From: Methylophilus sp.
GTDB taxonomy: Bacteria; Pseudomonadota; Gammaproteobacteria; Burkholderiales; Methylophilaceae
Direction: 5' to 3'
Assembly (NCBI GenBank): GCA_027489475.1
Contig: JAIXZQ010000104.1
Location: 1 to 5,493, forward strand
Length of the DNA stretch: 5,493 nt
A program made the translations under genes and the position numbers. The stretch's first letter is position 1. Every line of letters begins with the position of its first letter. Below, piece by piece: positions 1-5,493 of this stretch. The notes below the pieces were generated by a model, which worked only from the letters and a program-made list of their open reading frames with translations, searched no databases and was not told the origin of the DNA.

Positions 1-245
1 CTCCAGTCTGTTTTACATTCAACTTTATTTCCGCGATTGTCAGTAGTAACGTCATAACCTCTCCAATCCTTTTTAGTTTCAGTTTTATATGGTTCTTGGT
101 AGCCATTGTATGAATTACCACCAAAGTTAGAATTGTTGGTTTCAACACATACCAATATTCCACGCCAATCAGTTTTACAGTCTGTACCAGCAAAACATTG
201 TGATGTGAATATGGCTGCTACTAAAGCAATAAAAATTAATTTCAT
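1..245 (-). CDS. Small secreted protein with repeated K-x-D-W-R motif, C-terminus cut by window edge
   Basis: I do not recognise this family. The reading frame opens with ATG at 245 and stays open to the left edge, so only the first 81 residues are visible. Residues 1-19 look like a Sec signal peptide (MKLIFIALVAAIFTSQCFA) with probable cleavage after the C-F-A triplet, so the product is likely exported. The mature part is hydrophilic and rich in Asn, Thr, Gly and Tyr. It carries a short repeated motif: K24-T-D-W-R28, K58-K-D-W-R62, and K78-T-D-W81 followed by the cut codon (Arg or Ser). Cysteines at 23, 33 and 77 could form disulfides after export. AAGGGG (259-254) lies 8 bases before the ATG and is a good ribosome binding site, which supports the start. 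By a rough count of positions 1-120 the DNA is about 36% GC, clearly lower than the genes to the right, which suggests accessory or acquired DNA. The gene is convincing; its function is unknown. Confidence 0.75.
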   Translation of the reverse strand, partial: MKLIFIALVAAIFTSQCFAGTDCKTDWRGILVCVETNNSNFGGNSYNGYQEPYKTETKKDWRGYDVTTDNRGNKVECKTDW

Positions 246-270
246 GAAATCCGCCCCTTAAAGTGTTTAT

Positions 271-299
271 AGAATATGGCATGTACCCTAATGTATCAA
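271..299 (-). promoter_or_regulatory. Candidate sigma70 promoter of the small secreted-protein gene
   Basis: On the minus strand, TTGATA (299-294, five of six consensus bases) and TATTCT (276-271, four of six) are separated by exactly 17 bases. The predicted transcript start near 264 leaves a short leader that still includes the AAGGGG ribosome binding site. TATAAA at 271-266 is an alternative -10, but it has no partner at the right spacing and would start transcription inside the ribosome binding site. Confidence 0.45.
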
Positions 300-306
300 T
301 AAATTA

Positions 307-340
307 TGCATATTCACACCCCCCCCGTGATGAATATTCA
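307..340. repeat. Two near-identical palindromic boxes flanking a run of eight C
   Basis: TGCATATTCA (307-316) and TGAATATTCA (331-340) match at 9 of 10 positions. The second is a perfect 10-bp palindrome. The 14 bases between them contain C8 (319-326). The boxes start 24 bp apart. Relative to the predicted transcript start of the small secreted-protein gene they centre near -47 and -71, where activator sites are often found. The inner halves (310-316 and 331-337) can also pair as a 7-bp stem with the C tract in the loop. The layout is directly visible; a role as operators is an inference. Confidence 0.4.
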
Positions 341-376
341 ATAACTAAGTTTGGATGTAGTCTATGCGTAGTCTGG

Positions 377-413
377 AAGAAAAATGGAAAAGGGTTGCAC
401 AATGGCAACCCTT
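377..413 (-). terminator. Rho-independent terminator of tRNA-Asn
   Basis: A perfect 9-bp stem (AAGGGTTGC 390-398, GCAACCCTT 405-413) encloses a 6-base loop. On the minus strand it begins 9 bases after the CCA end of the tRNA and is followed by a T-rich tail (TTTTCCATTTTTC). The distance and orientation fit termination of a single-gene tRNA transcript. It also separates the tRNA from the AT-rich gene to its left. Confidence 0.75.
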
Positions 414-421
414 ATTTTATT

Positions 422-497
422 TGGCTCCTCAACCTGGGCTCGAACCAGGGACCTACGGATTAACAGTCCGGCGCTCTACCGACTGAGCTATTGAGGA
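422..497 (-). tRNA. tRNA-Asn (anticodon GTT)
   Basis: This 76-base gene reads on the minus strand from TCCTCAA to an encoded CCA end. The acceptor stem TCCTCAA/TTGAGGA (497-491 with 432-426) pairs perfectly, with discriminator G at 425. The D arm is GCTC...GAGC. The anticodon loop CTGTTAA (466-460) places GTT at 464-462, reading Asn codons AAC/AAU. The T arm is CCTGG-TTCGAGC-CCAGG (449-433). The outermost anticodon-stem pair is a C-T mismatch; E. coli tRNA-Asn also has a weak (G-U) pair there, so I do not read it as decay. The gene has its own promoter on the right and a terminator on the left, so it appears to be a monocistronic, functional tRNA. AT-rich, foreign-looking DNA begins beyond its 3' end. 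Confidence 0.96.
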
Positions 498-521
498 ATC
501 GGTACGTCGTTTGAAGGCGCT

Positions 522-550
522 ATATTACTGAGGCGAGGGGGGTTGGTCAA
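522..550 (-). promoter_or_regulatory. Strong sigma70 promoter of tRNA-Asn
   Basis: On the minus strand, TTGACC (550-545) and TAATAT (527-522) are separated by exactly 17 bases, each one or two bases off consensus. The expected transcript start is near 515, about 18 bases before the mature 5' end. The A/T tract at 563-582 falls at roughly -48 to -67 and resembles an UP element. The stretch after the -10 (AGCGCC) is GC-rich, like the discriminators of stable-RNA promoters under stringent control. The inverted repeat GGTTG-GT-CAACC (541-552) overlaps the -35. Confidence 0.75.
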
Positions 551-582
551 CCACTTTCTGCGAAATTTTTTATATTTTTTAT

Positions 583-689
583 CGGCCGTCAAAGCGAGGT
601 TGTCGTTTGCCTGCCAAGGGCTTGGCGAGTCGCCTTTTGATTGGATTGCATCTGCGAATACATGGGGAGGATAGTCGTTATTCGACAAT
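583..689. other. Intergenic stretch with no assignable gene
   Basis: Between the A/T tract of the tRNA promoter and the aminotransferase terminator I see no convincing coding region on either strand. Short inverted repeats are present: GCCAAG-GG-CTTGGC (613-626) and GGCGA-G-TCGCC (624-634, followed by TTTT). They overlap and cannot both form. The loops of 1-2 bases are too tight without melting pairs, so neither is called as a terminator. Confidence 0.4.
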
Positions 690-717
690 AAAAAAAGCGC
701 CTCAAAGGCGCTTTTTT
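690..717 (-). terminator. Rho-independent terminator after the aminotransferase gene
   Basis: A stem of five G/C pairs (GCGCC 697-701, GGCGC 707-711) with loop TCAAA is flanked by A-rich and T-rich arms (690-696 and 712-717). On the minus strand it starts 14 bases after the TAA stop at 734-732 and is followed by a run of seven T. The A/T arms make it potentially bidirectional, but no plus-strand gene needs it here. Confidence 0.85.
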
Positions 718-731
718 AAACAACAAGCCTA

Positions 732-1943
732 TTATTTGAGAGCGACTTCAATGCGGTCTAGCGCTTCACGCAAGTTGTCCATGCTGGTGGCGAATGAAAT
801 GCGGAAATAGCCTTCGGCACCAAACGCTGAGCCGGGCACCACAGCGACGTTGTGGGCTTCTAGCAGATAGTCAGCGAGCGCCATGTCGGTATTGGCACTC
901 AGTTTTCCAGCTGCATACAAGCGGCTGATGGCTTGACGGGCATCGGGGAACGCGTAAAACGCGCCACCTGCCATCAGGCAACTCAGGCCGGGCATGGCAT
1001 TAAAGCGGTTAACCACATAGCTATGGCGTTCACGAAACGCAGCCACCATGGGTTTGATACAGTCTTGCGAGCCACTTAAGGCTGCCTCGGCAGCGTATTG
1101 TGAGATAGAGGTCGGATTACTGGTGGACTGGCTTTGCAGGATTTCCATCGCTTTGATGATATAAGCGGGGCCTGCGGCGTAGCCAATACGCCAGCCTGTC
1201 ATTGAGTAAGCCTTGGAAACACCATTTAAAACAATGCAGCGGTTTTTGAGTGCAGGCGTGGCATTGAGGATGTTGTAGAATGGCTCTCCGGTCAGATTGA
1301 CATGTTCATACATGTCATCGGTGGCGACCAACACATGCGGATGCTTGAGCAGAACTTCGCCCAAGGCTTGCAATTCAGCCAAACTGTACACCGCCCCTGT
1401 GGGGTTGGAGGGTGAGTTAAACATGACCAGTTTGGTTCGCGGCGTAATAGCGGCTTCCAGTTGTGCAGGCAATAATTTAAAGCCTTGCTCAATCCCACAT
1501 TCGATAATGACGGGCGTGGCTTCGGCCACCATGGCGATATCGGCATAGCTCACCCAGTAAGGCGCAGGCACAATGACTTCGTCGCCCGCATTCAGCACAG
1601 CTAAACACAGATTAAAAATGGTTTGTTTGCCGCCAACACCGACAATGACGTCATTCACTGTGTAATCAAAGCCGTTTTCTTGCTTAAATTTGTTGACGAT
1701 GGCTTTTTTCAGTGCCGGAATACCGCTGACAGGCGTGTATTTGGTATAACCCGCATCAATAGCGGCCTTGGCGGCGTCTTTAATGTGTTGCGGCGTATCA
1801 AAATCGGGTTCACCTGCGGCCAAGCCAATAATCGGACGGCCTTCGGCTTTATAGCGTGCCGCTTTGGCGGTAATGGCCAAGGTGGGTGATTCTTTGATGG
1901 ATAACACGCGTGCAGACAGCACGTTGGCAGCAGCTTGACTCAA
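732..1943 (-). CDS. PLP-dependent aminotransferase, aspartate/prephenate type (class I, subgroup Ib)
   Basis: The product is a cytoplasmic fold-type I aminotransferase, expected to exchange the amino group between aspartate and 2-oxoglutarate. Some relatives also aminate prephenate to arogenate, so substrate range is uncertain. Numbered from the start chosen here (403 residues): the family opening RVLSIKESPTLAITAKA at about 12-28, GLAAGEPDFDTP near 40-51, GGKQ with Lys106, a residue linked to acidic-substrate recognition in relatives, aromatic pair Y129-W130, NPTG with Asn180, Asp209 and Tyr212 of the T-D-D-M-Y segment, PLP lysine Lys244 in SKAYSMTGWR, and Arg381 of FRIS for the alpha-carboxylate. 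All expected catalytic residues are present. The start is a judgement: TTG at 1943 has AAGGA (1955-1951) 7 bases upstream. GTG at 1922 would give 396 residues, nearer the usual 396-400, but has no ribosome binding site. TTG at 1997 is the longest option and also lacks one. The gene has its own terminator and stands between two hairpins, so it is probably monocistronic. It is often labelled aspC or aatA; I leave the symbol open. Confidence 0.93.
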   Translation of the reverse strand: MSQAAANVLSARVLSIKESPTLAITAKAARYKAEGRPIIGLAAGEPDFDTPQHIKDAAKAAIDAGYTKYTPVSGIPALKKAIVNKFKQENGFDYTVNDVIVGVGGKQTIFNLCLAVLNAGDEVIVPAPYWVSYADIAMVAEATPVIIECGIEQGFKLLPAQLEAAITPRTKLVMFNSPSNPTGAVYSLAELQALGEVLLKHPHVLVATDDMYEHVNLTGEPFYNILNATPALKNRCIVLNGVSKAYSMTGWRIGYAAGPAYIIKAMEILQSQSTSNPTSISQYAAEAALSGSQDCIKPMVAAFRERHSYVVNRFNAMPGLSCLMAGGAFYAFPDARQAISRLYAAGKLSANTDMALADYLLEAHNVAVVPGSAFGAEGYFRISFATSMDNLREALDRIEVALK

Positions 1944-2023
1944 GATCAGATCCTTGTTGGTTTGTCCGGGCGAGGGCAGGCGCACAGCGGCCCGCAAAGC
2001 TTTAAAAATCGAAACATTTTACG

Positions 2024-2064
2024 CAAAAACACCCCGCTGTGGAAGCACAAGCGGGGTGTTTTTG
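2024..2064 (-). terminator. Strong terminator between the protease and aminotransferase genes
   Basis: A perfect 15-bp inverted repeat (2024-2038 with 2050-2064, core CACCCCGCT/AGCGGGGTG) surrounds an 11-base loop that can itself pair GTG with CAC. A5 and T5 form the outer arms, so the structure could stop transcription from either side. It starts 23 bases after the protease stop codon. It implies that the aminotransferase gene needs its own promoter in 1944-2023, where I see no good sigma70 match. Confidence 0.85.
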
Positions 2065-2087
2065 TGTCTGTTTCTTAACGCTTTGTC

Positions 2088-3110
2088 TTAGGGGGCGCAG
2101 CCCTTTTTGCAGCCCAAATATTGCTCATATACCGACACCAATTCAGGGTCAATTTTTTGTAATTCTGATTCCACCGCAATGACTGTTTGGTTATCACCCA
2201 GTTTTTGCGCCACTTCACCACGTCTAAACCAAGCCTCAACAAAACTGTTGTCCAAACGCACGGTTTTTTCAAAGGCATTGGCCGCTTGGTCGTAGTGCTT
2301 AAGAGACAGTTCAGCCAAGCCTAGGCTAAACCAAGCATCTGGGCTGGTGGTTTCTTGCGCTGTCCATTGGGTACTGACTTTTTCTAACGTGGGCCAGTCT
2401 TGGCGTGATTCAGGCACGGCTGCACGCATGTAAAACGGTTTGCGGTCTTCATCCTCTTCCCACAACGCCATGCCTCGGATTGGAAACTCGGTACTGGCCT
2501 CTGTTTGCTCAAGTTTGGCCAGCCACTCAACCGGTAAGGCAAAGTGGATGCTGCCACCGTTGCCCGCGGTTTTAAAGGTGTTAATGCCCACCAGTTTGCC
2601 ATCCATATCAAACAAACCACTGCCGCTGGCACCCATTAAAAATTTGGCGCTGCTACGTATCATGTTGCCAGCCGCCATTGGATACAGGCCTTGCACTTCA
2701 CCTACAGAGGTAATGGGGGAGGGCACGCCGTTGGAGTGGCCAATGGCGGTGATTTCTTGACCGCGTGTCAGCTTACGGCTATCGCCACGGATGACGGGTT
2801 TGGTGGGTAAATTTTGTGTGGTGACCAGACAGAGGTCATGCCAAACATCGGCTTTGACGGTGGTAATCGGGTAGGTGTCTTCACCGCGAGAAATCCAGGG
2901 TTGCTTGGTGGCACGCAACACATGGCAATTAGTGACCACGGTATTTTCGGCCACCACCACACCAGACCCGTAGGCCATGCCGCCATCATTGTTATATCCA
3001 CGCACCATCACCACGCTGAAATAGGATTCTATCAGGGCTTGTTTATCGTAGGCTTGCGCACTCCATGCACTGATTGTAAGTGCCACTATCAGAAAAAATC
3101 TCACTACCAT
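2088..3110 (-). CDS. Exported trypsin-like serine protease with C-terminal TPR region
   Basis: The product is predicted to be a periplasmic or secreted S1-family (DegP/Trypsin_2-like) protease; its substrate is unknown. From the ATG at 3110 (340 residues) there is a signal peptide of about 20 residues (FFLIVALTISAWSAQA, cleavage after A-Q-A). The protease domain spans about 25-200, with His63 in TNCHV, Asp92 in WHDLCLV and Ser162 in GASGSG, so the catalytic triad is intact. GVVVAENTVVTNCHV and GKLVGINTF are typical of this fold. There is no PDZ domain. An acidic linker (about 215-225) leads to two TPR-like helical repeats at about 257-290 and 290-323, probably a protein-binding surface. Cys62 and Cys94 sit beside the catalytic His and Asp, and another Cys pair lies in the C-terminal CKKGC. 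The start is uncertain. GTG at 3104 gives a tighter signal peptide, with GGGGA 5 bases upstream. ATG at 3131 and GTG at 3155 put polar residues before the signal peptide and lack a ribosome binding site. The terminator at 2024-2064 follows the stop, so it is probably a single-gene unit. Confidence 0.88.
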   Translation of the reverse strand: MVVRFFLIVALTISAWSAQAYDKQALIESYFSVVMVRGYNNDGGMAYGSGVVVAENTVVTNCHVLRATKQPWISRGEDTYPITTVKADVWHDLCLVTTQNLPTKPVIRGDSRKLTRGQEITAIGHSNGVPSPITSVGEVQGLYPMAAGNMIRSSAKFLMGASGSGLFDMDGKLVGINTFKTAGNGGSIHFALPVEWLAKLEQTEASTEFPIRGMALWEEDEDRKPFYMRAAVPESRQDWPTLEKVSTQWTAQETTSPDAWFSLGLAELSLKHYDQAANAFEKTVRLDNSFVEAWFRRGEVAQKLGDNQTVIAVESELQKIDPELVSVYEQYLGCKKGCAP

Positions 3111-3256
3111 CCCCGTTATATTTATCAGCATGCAAGACTGACTGGACCCTGCCACAAAAGTTCATGTGGTCGTCAATCAAAACGGTATAAATCATACGCC
3201 TTGCTGAACAAAAGCAGTTAAAATAAACGCCTCTTTTGCTCACTCAGAATGTTGTT
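3111..3256. promoter_or_regulatory. Divergent intergenic region between the protease gene and uvrB
   Basis: Both promoters must lie in this 146-bp gap, but no strong sigma70 pair is visible. For uvrB, TAAAAT (3219-3224) is a fair -10 without a matching -35. If used, transcription would start near 3231 and favour the GTG start at 3257. TATAAA (3186-3191) is an alternative. For the protease, TATACC (3189-3184) lies 16 bases from a weak TTGTTC (3211-3206), and TATGAT (3196-3191) is another -10 candidate. An inverted repeat CCACA-N8-TGTGG occupies 3152-3169. I see no LexA box of the enterobacterial type (CTGT-N8-ACAG). Confidence 0.35.
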
Positions 3257-5290
3257 GTGATTGTCACTTTTCCAGGCAGTAAATACGAGTTACACCAGCC
3301 GTTTCCACCCGCTGGCGATCAGCCACAGGCGATTGAAAAGCTGACACAAGGCATTCATGATGGCTTGAAATTTCAAACCTTGCTCGGTGTGACCGGCTCG
3401 GGCAAAACCTACACCATGGCCAATGTGATTGCCCGCACGGGCAAACCGGCCATTGTCATGGCGCCCAACAAAACCTTGGCTGCGCAGCTCTACAGCGAGT
3501 TTAGGGAGTTTTTTCCCAATAACGCGGTGGAGTACTTCGTCAGTTATTACGACTATTACCAGCCCGAGGCTTATGTGCCTTCGCGCGATTTGTTTATCGA
3601 AAAAGATTCCAGCATTAACGAGCATATCGAACAAATGCGGCTCTCAGCCACCAAGGCGTTGCTGGAGCGTGAAGATGCTATCATTGTGGCCACCGTGTCT
3701 GCGATTTATGGCATTGGCGATCCTGGCGAATACCACGGCATGGTGCTGCATATCCATCAAGGCAAAAAAATCAGCCAAAAAGACGTGGTGGCGCAGTTAA
3801 TTGCCATGCAATATGACCGCAACGATTTTGATTTTAGCCGCGGCAGCTTTAGGGTGCGTGGCGATATTATCGATGTGTTTCCGTCAGAAAACAGTGAGAC
3901 GGCGGTGCGCATTAGCCTGTTTGACGAGGAGATAGACAGCATACAATTGTTTGATCCGCTGACTGGACAGGTGCACAACAAAATCCATAACTTCCGTATT
4001 TTCCCCTCCAGCCATTATGTGACCGCGCGCGAGGCCACCATACGCGCCATGGAGACGATTAAAGAAGAACTGCGTCAGCGCGTGAGTTTCTTTTTAAGTG
4101 AAAACAAACTGGTCGAGGCGCAACGCATAGAACAGCGCACCCGCTTTGATTTAGAAATGCTGAATGAAATCGGCTTTTGCAAAGGCATTGAGAACTATAG
4201 CCGCCATTTAACGGGCCGCAATCCCGGCGACCCGCCCCCGACCTTGATTGATTATTTGCCGCAACAAGCGCTGATGATTATTGATGAAAGCCATGTCACT
4301 GTGCCGCAGATTGGCGGCATGTATCTGGGTGACCGCTCGCGTAAGGCAAACTTGGTCGATTATGGCTGGCGCTTGCCATCCGCCATGGATAACCGTCCGC
4401 TCAAGTTTGAAGAGTTTGAGCGCATCATGCGGCAATGCGTGTTTGTCTCGGCCACCCCGGCGGATTATGAAAAGAATCATCAGCAGCAAGTGGTGGAGAT
4501 GATTGCGCGGCCCACCGGCTTGGTAGACCCGGAAATCACCGTCAAACCAGCGGATACGCAAGTGGATGACCTGTTGGGTGAAATCAAACTGCGTGTGGCG
4601 GTGGGTGAGCGCGTGTTGGCCACTACGCTGACCAAACGTATGGCAGAAGACTTGACCGACTATCTAAACGAGCATGGCGTCAAAGTGCGCTATCTGCATA
4701 GCGATATTGATACGGTAGAGCGCGTAGAAATTATCCGCGATTTGCGCTTGGGCGAGTTTGATGTGCTGGTGGGCATTAACCTGTTACGCGAAGGCTTGGA
4801 TATCCCAGAAGTCTCGTTGGTGGCGGTGCTGGATGCCGATAAAGAAGGCTTTTTACGCTCTGAGCGATCCCTGATACAAACCGCTGGCCGTGCGGCGCGT
4901 AACCTCAATGGCCGCGTGATTTTTTACGCCAACAGTATTACGCGCAGCATGAAGCTGGCGATGGACGAAGCCGACCGCCGTCGTAAAATTCAGCTGGCTT
5001 TTAACGCGGCGAATGGCATTACACCCAAAGGCGTCAGCAAGCGGATTAAAGATATTATCGATGGCGTGTATGATAAGGATGAAGCGCAACGTGAACGCAA
5101 AGCGGCACAAGAGCAAGCTAGCTATGCAGCCATGAGCGAAAAAACCTTGACCAAAGAACTCAAACGCCTGGAAAAAGCCATGCATGATGCTGCCAAGAAT
5201 CTCGAGTTTGAAAAAGCAGCCGACTACCGCGACCAGTTGAAAAAGCTCAAGCTGCAAATGTTTGGTGCCGAGGTGGAGGATTTATCATGA
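3257..5290 (+). CDS. uvrB: UvrABC system protein B (excinuclease subunit, damage-verifying helicase)
   Basis: UvrB takes damaged DNA from UvrA, verifies the lesion with its beta-hairpin and ATPase, then recruits UvrC for the two incisions of nucleotide excision repair in the cytoplasm. From GTG at 3257 the product has 677 residues (E. coli UvrB has 673). Visible in order: the GDQP Q-motif region near 21-23, Walker A GVTGSGKT at 44-51, the damage-probing beta-hairpin [12 protein letters not shown] at 97-108, the UvrA-interaction region (about 150-250), Walker B/DEAD-like DESH at 343-346, SATP at about 398-401, [10 protein letters not shown] in the second helicase domain (about 480-489), arginine-finger motif QTAGRAARN at 541-549, and a C-terminal UVR motif (about 632-667) that binds UvrC. 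All are intact. The start is unresolved: TTG at 3236 is in frame and adds seven residues, and neither has a ribosome binding site. I prefer GTG because it yields MIVTFPGS, near where the family's conserved sequence begins. The TGA stop overlaps the next gene's ATG, and GGAGGA within the final codons can serve that gene. Confidence 0.97.
   Translation: MIVTFPGSKYELHQPFPPAGDQPQAIEKLTQGIHDGLKFQTLLGVTGSGKTYTMANVIARTGKPAIVMAPNKTLAAQLYSEFREFFPNNAVEYFVSYYDYYQPEAYVPSRDLFIEKDSSINEHIEQMRLSATKALLEREDAIIVATVSAIYGIGDPGEYHGMVLHIHQGKKISQKDVVAQLIAMQYDRNDFDFSRGSFRVRGDIIDVFPSENSETAVRISLFDEEIDSIQLFDPLTGQVHNKIHNFRIFPSSHYVTAREATIRAMETIKEELRQRVSFFLSENKLVEAQRIEQRTRFDLEMLNEIGFCKGIENYSRHLTGRNPGDPPPTLIDYLPQQALMIIDESHVTVPQIGGMYLGDRSRKANLVDYGWRLPSAMDNRPLKFEEFERIMRQCVFVSATPADYEKNHQQQVVEMIARPTGLVDPEITVKPADTQVDDLLGEIKLRVAVGERVLATTLTKRMAEDLTDYLNEHGVKVRYLHSDIDTVERVEIIRDLRLGEFDVLVGINLLREGLDIPEVSLVAVLDADKEGFLRSERSLIQTAGRAARNLNGRVIFYANSITRSMKLAMDEADRRRKIQLAFNAANGITPKGVSKRIKDIIDGVYDKDEAQRERKAAQEQASYAAMSEKTLTKELKRLEKAMHDAAKNLEFEKAADYRDQLKKLKLQMFGAEVEDLS
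5275..5280 (+). promoter_or_regulatory. Ribosome binding site of the PQ-loop gene, inside uvrB
   Basis: GGAGGA ends 6 bases before the ATG at 5287 and lies in the last uvrB codons. With the ATGA stop-start overlap it indicates translational coupling, and it fixes the start of the downstream gene. Confidence 0.8.
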
Positions 5291-5493
5291 ATTGGCAAAC
5301 CGCTATCGGCGCACTGGCTGCCTGTTGTACCACATTCGCTTTTGTCCCGCAGGTACTCAAGTCATGGCAAACACGGGATTTAAGCGGCATCTCGTTGCCC
5401 ATGTACAGTATTTTTACCAGTGGTGTTGTGTGTTGGCTAATCTATGGCTGTTTGATTGGCGATTGGCCCGTCATTATCGCCAATGCTATGACC
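5287..5493 (+). CDS. SemiSWEET/PQ-loop small membrane transporter, C-terminus cut by window edge
   Basis: Sixty-nine residues are visible, and the family is usually about 85-105 long, so only the end is missing. SemiSWEETs are three-helix inner-membrane proteins that dimerise to pass sugars; the substrate here cannot be read from sequence. Helix 1 covers about 5-23 and ends in the PQ motif P21-Q22, followed by the polar loop [12 protein letters not shown]. Helix 2 covers about 38-57, with the family spacing Y40, F43, G46, W50 and Y53-G54. Helix 3 begins near W60-P61 and includes N66, the position of the conserved pocket asparagine. The ATG overlaps the uvrB stop as ATGA, with GGAGGA 6 bases upstream, so the two are co-transcribed and coupled. 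A direct role in DNA repair is not implied; the pairing is probably an operon convenience. Confidence 0.88.
   Translation, partial: MNWQTAIGALAACCTTFAFVPQVLKSWQTRDLSGISLPMYSIFTSGVVCWLIYGCLIGDWPVIIANAMT

Noticed and set aside
207..280. 9-mer GAATATGGC at 207-215 and 272-280 as a direct repeat
   Set aside because: It is a short match in AT-rich DNA, with one copy inside the coding region. Nothing else flanks it consistently, so chance is the simplest explanation.
541..552. GGTTG-GT-CAACC as a defined operator
   Set aside because: The arms are only 5 bp and partly dictated by the -35 hexamer. It is kept as a note under the promoter rather than as a separate site.
613..634. Overlapping hairpins GCCAAG/CTTGGC and GGCGA/TCGCC followed by TTTT as a terminator
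   Set aside because: The two stems exclude each other, their loops are 1-2 bases, and no plus-strand gene precedes them.
488..688. Minus-strand 66-codon open frame between the aminotransferase and the tRNA
   Set aside because: It starts at a TTG without a ribosome binding site, runs through the tRNA promoter, and ends inside the tRNA gene.
3204..3217. CTG-N8-CAG upstream of uvrB as a LexA (SOS) box
   Set aside because: The enterobacterial box is CTGT-N8-ACAG, giving ten bases between CTG and CAG. Here there are eight, and the inner T and A are missing.
2814..3221. Plus-strand 135-codon open frame opposite the protease gene
   Set aside because: It lies antisense to a gene with an intact catalytic triad and signal peptide, has no recognisable domain, and is a shadow frame.
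4853..5257. Minus-strand 134-codon open frame opposite the end of uvrB
   Set aside because: It is antisense to the conserved helicase and UVR motifs of uvrB, with no signature of its own.
1..5493. CRISPR array, insertion sequence, or defence/toxin-antitoxin system
   Set aside because: No regularly spaced repeats, transposase or integrase frames, or recognisable toxin-antitoxin pairs were found. Every long reading frame is accounted for by the genes listed.

Overview
The window looks like chromosomal DNA of a Gram-negative proteobacterium, most likely a betaproteobacterium. The UvrB N-terminus ([19 protein letters not shown] type) and the class-Ib aspartate aminotransferase next to tRNA-Asn and uvrB fit that group. 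A methylotrophic family such as Methylophilaceae is possible, but this is an inference from general resemblance; no search was run.

Layout, left to right. Positions 1-245 (minus) hold the 5' part of a small, AT-rich gene for a secreted, cysteine-containing protein with a recurring K-x-D-W-R motif. Its upstream region (246-345) carries a candidate sigma70 promoter and two near-identical palindromic boxes separated by a run of eight C. A tRNA-Asn(GTT) gene (422-497, minus) follows, with its own terminator (377-413) and a strong-looking promoter (522-550) preceded by an A/T tract. Positions 583-689 hold nothing I can assign. A bidirectional hairpin (690-717) closes a PLP-dependent aspartate/prephenate-type aminotransferase (732-1943, minus). 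A long GC-rich hairpin (2024-2064) separates that gene from an exported trypsin-like serine protease with a C-terminal TPR region (2088-3110, minus). A divergent intergenic region of about 146 bp leads to uvrB (3257-5290, plus), the excision-repair damage-recognition helicase. Its stop overlaps the start of a SemiSWEET/PQ-loop membrane protein that runs off the right edge (5287-5493, plus).

How the parts relate. The right four-fifths is ordinary core genome: amino-acid metabolism, envelope proteolysis and DNA repair. The three minus-strand units between 422 and 3110 are each bounded by a terminator, so they are probably transcribed separately. uvrB and the PQ-loop gene form a translationally coupled pair. 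The left end differs: AT-rich DNA with a small exported protein of unknown function abuts the 3' end of a tRNA gene, a classic position for accessory DNA. I see no CRISPR array, transposase, integrase or recognised defence system here.
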